The notes under the pieces: generated by a model | Databases searched by the model: none | Told to the model about the DNA's origin: nothing | The model's input: the letters and a program-made list of their open reading frames with translations, nothing else | Source of the DNA: Ignavibacteriota bacterium | GTDB taxonomy: Bacteria > Bacteroidota > Kapaibacteriia > Palsa-1295 | Length of the DNA: 5,247 bases | Direction: 5' to 3' | Assembly: GCA_003151215.1 (NCBI GenBank) | Contig: PLXB01000237.1 | Location: 8,034 to 13,280 of the forward strand | Translations under genes and position numbers: made by a program | In this document: in pieces, positions 1 to 5,247 of the stretch | Position numbering within the stretch: position 1 is the first letter of the stretch | Layout of the letters: the number at the start of each line of letters is the position of its first letter

Positions 1-1
1 A

Positions 2-184
2 TTTTATACACCAGAAACGGCCGCCAATCTTATAAAAGATATTGACGCAAGTTCGAATTTTCATGCAAAAAAACTTGAAGAGAAAAAAGATTACGAGGGG
101 CGGAATATATGGCAACTGCTTATTCTGGCTGTTATGTTATTTAGCACAGAATGGTTTATTCGCAAACGAACAGGGATGTTATGA
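2..184 (+). CDS. C-terminal end of a membrane-anchored protein (5' partial)
   Basis: Reading from base 2, 60 sense codons run without a stop to TGA at 182-184; the 5' part lies outside the window. The visible tail has an acidic/basic polar stretch (residues about 13-35, including KKLEEKKDYEGRN), then one hydrophobic segment (about 36-53, WQLLILAVMLFSTEWFI) and a short basic end (RKRTGML). The protein therefore ends with one transmembrane helix and a tiny, probably cytoplasmic, tail. From memory, an 'EWF-hR+R-GhL' ending resembles the C-termini of large membrane-anchored VWA or glutamine-amidotransferase-like proteins common in Bacteroidota and relatives. That family assignment is inference from a short tail and is weak. 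The stop overlaps the start codon of the next gene in an ATGA arrangement, which points to co-transcription and translational coupling. Confidence 0.72.
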   Translation, partial: FYTPETAANLIKDIDASSNFHAKKLEEKKDYEGRNIWQLLILAVMLFSTEWFIRKRTGML

Positions 185-957
185 GAGGAAAGTCCGAAGT
201 TCGAAGTCCGGGGACAGAAGTAAGGGATGCGAAATATCGTAGTTGGATTCAGATATTCACACTAATTATTGCTATGGTTGCGATTTCGCAAATTGTTCTT
301 GCTCAGGGAAAAGCCGATAGTTTGAGTGCACCGCTTGATGAGTACCGGCATTTTATTATGCCGACCGGTAAACCGATACAAGGAGGTTATTTTGGTTTTT
401 GGGAATTGGCTTTTTTGCAGGGAGGTTTTGGCGTTGGAGATGTTTTTTCTTTTAGTGGCGGAATTACAGTAATGCCGACAGTGGCACCAAAATCACAGTT
501 CGGATTTTTACAGGCAAAGGCGACTCTTGCTGATGAAGGTGGAATATCGTTCGCTCTTGGGGCTAATCTTTTACGTCTTACAAATGACAATTTATATCTT
601 CATACTTTTGCCTCTGCTACGATGGAAATGCAAAATGAGACACGCTATACCGGACTTATTTTCTTGAAAGTATACGGAAACGATTTCCCAATAATTAACG
701 TGATTCCCTACGGGAGTTTCAGTTTTACGTATGGAAGCCCTCTTGGCGTTGGAATTGGTTTCGATACTCCGATCAAGGGTATTCCAAATACACGAATTGT
801 TGCTGAAATTTGGAATCACGATCTTTCCACACCGACTAAGATCGCCCTGTTATTTGCTGCCCGGATCGAAAGCGAACGATTTAGTTCTGATTTCGGGTTT
901 ATGTATTTCTCACTGCCTCTTCTTGCTCCCGTAGCAAATTTTGTATGGAGATTTTAA
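181..957 (+). CDS. Secreted protein of unknown function, probable outer-membrane beta-barrel
   Basis: This 258-residue protein is not one I recognise. An in-frame ATG also exists at 151, but 181 is preferred: it forms an ATGA overlap with the upstream stop and has AGGGA (172-176) 4 bases ahead. The N-terminus carries a long charged n-region (residues 1-21), a hydrophobic core (22-39, from WIQIF) and a likely signal peptidase site after VLA (residue 41), so export is likely. The mature part is rich in Gly, Phe, Tyr and short alternating hydrophobic/polar runs such as YGSFSFTYG and GVGIGFDT. It ends in an aromatic tripeptide, WRF. Both traits fit an outer-membrane beta-barrel, whose last residue is typically Phe. 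No catalytic motif is visible. The n-region contains a repeat-derived segment (KSEVRSP then GTEVRDA). The next gene starts 19 bases downstream. Reality of the gene is fairly sure; the barrel assignment is inference. Confidence 0.75.
   Translation: MRGKSEVRSPGTEVRDAKYRSWIQIFTLIIAMVAISQIVLAQGKADSLSAPLDEYRHFIMPTGKPIQGGYFGFWELAFLQGGFGVGDVFSFSGGITVMPTVAPKSQFGFLQAKATLADEGGISFALGANLLRLTNDNLYLHTFASATMEMQNETRYTGLIFLKVYGNDFPIINVIPYGSFSFTYGSPLGVGIGFDTPIKGIPNTRIVAEIWNHDLSTPTKIALLFAARIESERFSSDFGFMYFSLPLLAPVANFVWRF
190..210 (+). repeat. Three tandem 7-bp units (AAGTCCG type) inside a coding region
   Basis: Three head-to-tail heptamers are visible: AAGTCCG (190-196), AAGTTCG (197-203) and AAGTCCG (204-210), with one mismatch in total. 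A degenerate continuation may run to 231 (GGGACAG, AAGTAAG, GGATGCG). Three units make 21 bp, so the array is frame-neutral and encodes KSEVRSP; the degenerate part encodes GTEVRDA, sharing E-V-R at the same places. The segment includes the palindrome TTCGAA (200-205), and GTCCGGGGAC (206-215) is a short inverted repeat. I recall that similar heptad arrays, often mis-translated as KSEVRSP-like strings, are scattered in Bacteroidota genomes; this is not checked here. Confidence 0.6.
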
Positions 958-965
958 CTTTTTTT

Positions 966-969
966 GGAG
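966..969 (+). promoter_or_regulatory. Ribosome binding site for the PepSY-like gene
   Basis: GGAG lies 7 bases upstream of ATG 977. It is one of the few clear Shine-Dalgarno sequences in the window. It decides against the in-frame upstream ATG at 941, which lies inside the previous gene and would put 12 extra residues before the signal peptide. Confidence 0.7.
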
Positions 970-976
970 ACAAACC

Positions 977-1426
977 ATGAAAAAATATTTCATCATATTG
1001 GTGTTTTTGGGTTTGACTACTTCCGGTTACTCTCAGGAAATAAAAATGTCCTACAAAGCTTTGCCGGCTAATGTGCTCCAGGCTTTCCGAAGCAACTATC
1101 CCAAAGCAAGAATTACCGGCGCAGCAAAGGAAACTGTCAAAGGCGAAACGTCCTATGAGATATCATGCAATGACAGCACGACAAAACGGGATATTCATTA
1201 TAGCGCCGATGGCAAACTGATTGAGACCGAAGAAGAGATCACTGTAGATAAATTGCCGAATGCCATCTCGAATGCAATATCAAAACAATTTACAAAAGGC
1301 AAGATCATGAAGATCGAGTTGTCAGTCAAAGACTTCAATACGGCATATGAAGTCCTGATCAGAGATAAAAAGAAAAAATTTGAAGTTGTTTTCTCTCCGG
1401 ATGGAAGTGTAGTAAGCACCAAATAA
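977..1426 (+). CDS. Exported protein with two PepSY-like domains
   Basis: This is a 149-residue protein with a clear signal peptide: basic MKK start, hydrophobic core at 4-13, likely cleavage after GYS (residue 19, before Gln). The mature part is two copies of one fold. Copy 1 (about 29-87) starts LPANVLQAFRSNYP, followed by strands around SYEIS and an HYSADGKLI turn. Copy 2 (about 93-148) starts LPNAISNAISKQF, followed by AYEVLI and a VVFSPDGSVV turn. The pattern of an LP-led helix, three strands and an F/Y-S-x-DG hairpin matches the PepSY-like family (DUF2874, 'putative beta-lactamase-inhibitor-like') found in Bacteroidota periplasmic proteins. The function of that family is not established. 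It lies between the putative barrel gene and the efflux operon, so it may belong to either unit or stand alone. The start is fixed by the GGAG at 966-969 and the signal peptide. Confidence 0.85.
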   Translation: MKKYFIILVFLGLTTSGYSQEIKMSYKALPANVLQAFRSNYPKARITGAAKETVKGETSYEISCNDSTTKRDIHYSADGKLIETEEEITVDKLPNAISNAISKQFTKGKIMKIELSVKDFNTAYEVLIRDKKKKFEVVFSPDGSVVSTK

Positions 1427-1510
1427 AATATTCAATCCATAAGTGGTTCTTTCTTGCTATGATCTTTATCCTTCATGCCCAGAAAGCAGAGAGATGATCG
1501 TTTGTCTTCC

Positions 1511-2752
1511 ATGCGCATGAAAATAGCTGTCGCTGTTCTTCTCCTCTCGCTAATCGCAGGAACAGCTTTCTCTCAAACCCGAACGCTTGACGATTATCTT
1601 AATGCTGCCCGAAGGTATAACACCGCTCTCATTGATTATCAAAACCAACTTGCTTCGTTAGGCTATGATAGTTCAAAAATCAGGAGCACATTTCTCCCAA
1701 AGATAAATTTCACCACTCAAGCAATGATAGCTCCGGTAATCGGCGGCTATGGTTATGATAGTGCAATCTCAAACGGAGCATTATATAGCGCGCTTGTCAC
1801 GGCTTCCCAAGATTTGTTTCAGGGAGGCAATCGCGACTTGCAATTGGCTAAGCTTGGTGCTCAGCGGCAATCACTTGCAACAGCGCTCGTCATTAATGAA
1901 CGAGACCTTTTTAAGAGTATCACATCACAATATGTCACTGCATACTCTGACCTCACAGCCATTCAGTTTACTGAAGAAAGTTTAAGGATTTTAGATGAAC
2001 AGCTTCTCATAGTAAAAGAACTTGTGAATAAGGCTGTGTATTCGCAATTGGATTATCTGAATCTCGTGATCGCCCGGAATCAGCAACATATCGCTTTTCT
2101 GCAGGCACGAACGCAGTACACTACCGATCTTTATAAACTGAATCAGCTGGCAGGAATTACTGATACTGCATATATTACATTGCCTGAACCGCAGTTACAA
2201 AAGGACACTTCAACCCCCTTATTCCAAACTTTGCGAGCACGTCAATTCATTTTAGATAGTCTCTCAATTGAATATGACCGCTCATTACTCGATTGGACGT
2301 ATAAACCAAAATTTGGATGGTTTGCTGATGCAGGGCTGAATACGACTGACCTCAGGAATGCGAATCACAACTGGGGTTTTAGTGTCGGATTAAATCTTTC
2401 AATTCCGATCTACGATGGAGGACAAAGATATTTTGAATACGAAAAATTTAATTTGACGCAAAATACTATTGCTGCCAGGTCACGTGCATTTTTTATTGAA
2501 ACGAATATCGGGCGAATGATGCTCGAGGACGAGTTGCGTTCCCAGGATTCGCTTATTGGTGAATACCGAAAACAGATCGAAAGCATTGGCGAACTTTTGC
2601 AGTATCAAAAACAATTACTGCGGCAGGGTACCGTGAAAATTACAGATCTTTTACTGACGCTCAATACGCTCAATATGACGAGACTCAGTATGCGCCAATC
2701 GGAAATCGCGCGACTGCAAACGATTATCGAATTGAATAATATCAATAAATAA
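1511..2752 (+). CDS. TolC-family outer-membrane efflux channel
   Basis: This protein forms the trimeric outer-membrane and periplasmic duct of a tripartite pump. From ATG 1511 it has 413 residues. It starts with a standard signal peptide (MRMK, hydrophobic core 5-16, cleavage after AFS at 21). Two similar halves follow, as in all TolC proteins: LPKINF with LFQGG (102-106) in the first, and YKPKFGWF with PIYDGG (299-304) in the second, about 198 residues apart. Each half is followed by long heptad-like helices that build the alpha-barrel. The late motif GTVKITDLLLTLNTLN is typical of the last helix. Length is slightly below the usual 430-490. The start is uncertain: ATG 1475 (12 residues longer, no Shine-Dalgarno), TTG 1502 (GAGAG at 1489-1493, 8 bases ahead) and ATG 1517 are in frame. 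It is the first gene of the pump operon, with the adaptor starting 8 bases after its stop. Confidence 0.93.
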   Translation: MRMKIAVAVLLLSLIAGTAFSQTRTLDDYLNAARRYNTALIDYQNQLASLGYDSSKIRSTFLPKINFTTQAMIAPVIGGYGYDSAISNGALYSALVTASQDLFQGGNRDLQLAKLGAQRQSLATALVINERDLFKSITSQYVTAYSDLTAIQFTEESLRILDEQLLIVKELVNKAVYSQLDYLNLVIARNQQHIAFLQARTQYTTDLYKLNQLAGITDTAYITLPEPQLQKDTSTPLFQTLRARQFILDSLSIEYDRSLLDWTYKPKFGWFADAGLNTTDLRNANHNWGFSVGLNLSIPIYDGGQRYFEYEKFNLTQNTIAARSRAFFIETNIGRMMLEDELRSQDSLIGEYRKQIESIGELLQYQKQLLRQGTVKITDLLLTLNTLNMTRLSMRQSEIARLQTIIELNNINK

Positions 2753-2760
2753 AATTATCG

Positions 2761-3675
2761 ATGGGACAAAAACATATTCGCGTCTATCTCCTTGTACTTT
2801 CAATGCTGGGCATTGATGGTTGCGGCGAAAAGAAAGATATAATAGAGACGGTAAAGGCGAAAGTTCCGGTGACCATCACGCATCCGAGTATGGCGCCAAT
2901 ATCAGAGAGCATGATCCTTTCGGCAACATCTTCGTATCAGCGCAAGAATATCGTTTCAGCGTCGATGCAGGGTTATATAGTACGGATAGATGTTGCCATT
3001 GGTGATCATGTTTCCAAAGGACAGCCAGTCTTTATCATGCAGACAAAAGAGTCACATGCGCTCAGCGTCGGTAATTCTCCTGATTCTCTGAAAGAATTCA
3101 GCGGTAAAATTTTCATCCCTGCTTCTGCATCCGGCATTGTCACTTCTGTCATGCGGCAAAACGGAGATTATGTTCAGGACGGTGAACAACTTTGCACTAT
3201 TGCCGATATCGGAAGTTTTGCCTTTGTTTTGAGCGTGCCTTATAATTATAACAAGTTTATAAAGATCGGAGAAACATCCGATCTGATCTTACCTGATAGT
3301 ATGAGAATTCCTGCACACATCAGCAAGAAGCTATCATCTATCGATCCGGCATCACAGACACAAAATTATTTGATTGTACCAACATTCGGAATTACGATCC
3401 CTGAGGGAGTGATTGCGCAGGTAAAATTAGCGACAAATCAAAAGTCACATGCGCTCATAGTACCTAAGCAAGCGGTGCTTGCCGATGAAACGATGCAGAA
3501 TTTCTGGGTAATGCAGGTGAAAAGTGATTCAATAGCGGTGAAGGTGCCGATCGAAAAAGGAATGGAAACCGACGCTGCTGTAGAAGTAATTTCTCCGTCA
3601 TTTTCTCCTGATGAAAAGTTTGTTCTAACCGGAAATTACGGGATGGAGGATACTGCCTTCGTCATTATTAAATAA
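2761..3675 (+). CDS. RND efflux periplasmic adaptor (membrane fusion protein), lipoprotein
   Basis: This 304-residue protein links the inner-membrane permease to the TolC-like channel. It starts with a short signal sequence and Cys21 in the context LGIDGC, a plausible lipobox (Asp at -2 is unusual), so it is probably lipid-anchored. The two halves of the lipoyl/barrel-sandwich domain are clear: residues about 59-95 (GYIVRIDVAIGDHVSKGQPV) and 117-150 (PASASGIVTSV, then NGDYVQDGEQLCTIAD). They are joined by only about 20 residues, so the usual 60-100 residue coiled-coil hairpin is absent. A beta-barrel domain (about 152-225) and a membrane-proximal domain (about 233-304, including IVPKQAVL) follow. 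The overall style matches hairpin-less Bacteroidota adaptors I recall with TKE-ALG and GDYVQDGEQL motifs. There is no Shine-Dalgarno; the start is 8 bases after the TolC stop, so translational coupling is likely. Confidence 0.92.
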   Translation: MGQKHIRVYLLVLSMLGIDGCGEKKDIIETVKAKVPVTITHPSMAPISESMILSATSSYQRKNIVSASMQGYIVRIDVAIGDHVSKGQPVFIMQTKESHALSVGNSPDSLKEFSGKIFIPASASGIVTSVMRQNGDYVQDGEQLCTIADIGSFAFVLSVPYNYNKFIKIGETSDLILPDSMRIPAHISKKLSSIDPASQTQNYLIVPTFGITIPEGVIAQVKLATNQKSHALIVPKQAVLADETMQNFWVMQVKSDSIAVKVPIEKGMETDAAVEVISPSFSPDEKFVLTGNYGMEDTAFVIIK

Positions 3676-3683
3676 CAAGCGCC

Positions 3684-5247
3684 GTGGAAAACTTTTTTGT
3701 TCGCTATAAAAGTCCGTTTGCTGTCATGGCATTCATTCTCATTATGGCGGGACTATATGCATACTCCAAAATGCAGACCTCTCTCTTTCCGGAAATAACA
3801 TTCCCGAAAATTAAGATCATTGCCGATAATTGTCTTCAACCCATCGGTAAGATGATGATCACGGTGACAAAGCCTATAGAGCAGGCACTGAAGCAGGTAC
3901 CGGATCTTATCACGGTACGAAGTATTACCAGCCGTGGAAGTTGCGAGATATCTGCTTTTTTGAGTTGGAGTGCCGATATTGATCTTAGTAAACAGCGCAT
4001 CGAATCTGCGATCAACCAAATAAAAGCCGATCTTCCCCAAGGTGTGGGAATCACGTTGGAGAAAATGAATCCCTCAATCCTCCCGATATTAGGCTATAGC
4101 ATCGAAGATAGTTCGCGAAGCCCCATCGAGCTTGATTTACTTGCAACAACGCAGATCATTCCCTATCTTTCCCAAGCGCAGGGAGTGGCCGCAGTGCGCA
4201 GTGTCGGAGGAAAGAAAAAAGAATACTGGGTCGAACCGGATCAGCGGAAGTTAGTGATGCTTGCGCTGGATATTGATACGGTCTTTCAGGTATTGCAGCA
4301 TAATAATTTTATTACGGCAAACGGATATTTTTCCGATTACCGCCGGCTCTATCTTTCTGTCACTGATGCAAGCATTGCAGCCCTTGATGACCTTGGCAAT
4401 CTCGTTATTCGCAATGATGGCAAGAGGGTTACCTATCTTAAAGATATTGCAAAAATATCCGTGCATGAAGAGCAGCAATATATCCGTATCAACTCCAACG
4501 GAAAAAGTGCCGTTCTAGTCAATGTTCTCAAACAGCCGAATTCGAATCTGATTACTGTTACGAATGAAGTTGAGCAGAAGGTTGTCGAATTGAATTCCGG
4601 TTTGCTTCCGAAGGGAATGAAACTTGTGCCGTATTATATTCAGGCCGATTTTGTCAATGATTCCATAAGTAGTGTGCGCGATAGCCTGCTTGTCGGCTTA
4701 TTGCTTGCAATGATCGTTTCAATTATTTTCCTGCGGTCATTGCGATCAAGCCTTGTGATACTTATTACGATACCGGTCACAATTGCATTTGCATTGCTTG
4801 CTATCCATGCTGTCGGATATACATTCAACATTATGACGCTCGGTGCTCTCGCTGCTTCGATCGGACTTGTGATCGACGATGCCATCGTTGTAACTGAGCA
4901 GATACACCGAACACACGAGGAGCATCCCGAAGAGGATCCTGCAACATTTGTGCAAAAGTCAATTACTTATCTGCTTCCGGCAATGATCGGATCGTCATTG
5001 AGTACGATAGTCATTTTTATTCCGTTCATTCTCATGAGCGGCGTTGCCGGCGCTTACTTTTCTGTGCTGACAACAACGATGATCCTTACACTCATCTGTT
5101 CTTTTCTTGTCACTTGGATATTCCTCCCGATTATTTATCTTTTCATCGCCAAACCACATCCGGTAAAAAAAACACATGCAAGAGAGGGGAGAAGGAAATG
5201 GCTTTGGGTTGATTATTTTATTCATCATCCGATGATCAGTTTTGTAT
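3684..5247 (+). CDS. RND-family efflux permease, N-terminal half (3' partial)
   Basis: This is the inner-membrane proton/substrate antiporter of the pump. From GTG 3684, 521 codons are open to the window edge; full-length members have about 1,000-1,060. GTG is chosen because TAA at 3669-3671 closes the frame upstream and the next ATG (3726) falls inside TM1. It starts 8 bases after the adaptor stop, without a Shine-Dalgarno. Visible parts: TM1 (about 11-27), then the family signature SLFPEITFP; the first periplasmic porter loop (about 30-330, including TVTKPIEQALKQVP, SRGSCEIS and MNPSILPILGYS); and TM2-TM6 (about 334-482). TM4 holds LVIDDAIVVTE with Asp398-Asp399, matching the AcrB proton-relay pair Asp407-Asp408. 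A basic linker (about 487-505) leads to the start of TM7 (HHPMISFV). The second half, with the TM10 Lys and TM11 Arg, lies outside the window. The substrate cannot be told. Cys50 sits where I would expect Gly (IADNG-type). Confidence 0.95.
   Translation, partial: MENFFVRYKSPFAVMAFILIMAGLYAYSKMQTSLFPEITFPKIKIIADNCLQPIGKMMITVTKPIEQALKQVPDLITVRSITSRGSCEISAFLSWSADIDLSKQRIESAINQIKADLPQGVGITLEKMNPSILPILGYSIEDSSRSPIELDLLATTQIIPYLSQAQGVAAVRSVGGKKKEYWVEPDQRKLVMLALDIDTVFQVLQHNNFITANGYFSDYRRLYLSVTDASIAALDDLGNLVIRNDGKRVTYLKDIAKISVHEEQQYIRINSNGKSAVLVNVLKQPNSNLITVTNEVEQKVVELNSGLLPKGMKLVPYYIQADFVNDSISSVRDSLLVGLLLAMIVSIIFLRSLRSSLVILITIPVTIAFALLAIHAVGYTFNIMTLGALAASIGLVIDDAIVVTEQIHRTHEEHPEEDPATFVQKSITYLLPAMIGSSLSTIVIFIPFILMSGVAGAYFSVLTTTMILTLICSFLVTWIFLPIIYLFIAKPHPVKKTHAREGRRKWLWVDYFIHHPMISFV

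Noticed and set aside
206..215. GTCCGGGGAC as a regulatory hairpin or operator
   Set aside because: The inverted arms are only 4 bases with a 2-base centre, inside coding sequence and explained by the heptad repeat.
42..242. Open frame of 66 codons over the first 240 bases
   Set aside because: It overlaps the C-terminal reading frame ending at 184 and the start of the barrel gene, has no ribosome site and reads as a low-complexity basic peptide. It is a shadow frame.
387..819. Minus-strand open frames opposite the barrel gene
   Set aside because: They are short, overlap a coding frame with a signal peptide and have no start signals; they are chance frames.
1427..1474. Possible promoter (TATGAT at 1458-1463) upstream of the TolC gene
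   Set aside because: The -10-like hexamer has no convincing -35 partner at 16-18 bases, and no TAnnTTTG element of the Bacteroidota type is present. A promoter here is plausible from the gap but not supported by sequence.
1427..1510. Terminator between the PepSY-like gene and the efflux operon
   Set aside because: I found no stem-loop followed by a T run in this gap.
3753..5228. Several minus-strand open frames opposite the permease (for example 3753-4040, 4640-4885, 4995-5228)
   Set aside because: They lie antisense to a clear, continuous RND permease frame and show no domain, ribosome site or plausible protein composition.
3684..5247. Permease as a pseudogene or truncated gene
   Set aside because: The frame is open up to the window edge and all expected N-terminal landmarks are present, so the missing half is simply outside the window.

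Overview
The window is an AT-leaning, tightly packed stretch from a didermic (Gram-negative) bacterium. All six supported genes are on the + strand. A Bacteroidota or related FCB-group host (Ignavibacteria or Kapabacteria type) is likely. The reasons are the amino-acid style of the efflux proteins, weak or absent Shine-Dalgarno sequences at several starts, a two-domain PepSY-like secreted protein, and a 7-bp AAGTCCG-type tandem repeat. This assignment is inference from recalled family resemblance, not a search result.

Layout, left to right. Bases 2-184 are the last 60 codons of a membrane protein that ends in a single transmembrane helix and a short basic tail. Its stop codon overlaps the start of the next gene in an ATGA junction (181-184). 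Bases 181-957 encode a secreted, probably outer-membrane beta-barrel protein of unknown function, with a short tandem repeat built into its N-terminus. Bases 977-1426 encode a small exported protein with two PepSY-like domains. After a 70-100 base gap come three genes of an RND-type tripartite efflux pump: a TolC-family outer-membrane channel (about 1511-2752), a periplasmic adaptor lipoprotein (2761-3675) and the inner-membrane RND permease (3684 to the window edge). The permease is cut off after about half its length.

The three pump genes are separated by exactly 8 bases each, so they almost certainly form one transcription unit and one machine. The permease uses proton motive force to capture a substrate, the adaptor bridges the periplasm, and the TolC-like protein forms the exit duct. 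Nothing in the window fixes the substrate, and no regulator is present. The adaptor lacks the long coiled-coil hairpin usual in AcrA-type adaptors, which I believe is a trait of a recognised Bacteroidota subfamily.

I found no tRNA, rRNA, CRISPR array, insertion sequence, convincing terminator or convincing promoter. No intergenic gap exceeds about 85 bases. I see no evidence of a new biological system. The points most worth checking are the uncharacterised beta-barrel gene with its in-frame heptad repeat, and the hairpin-less adaptor with a 15-base repeated segment.
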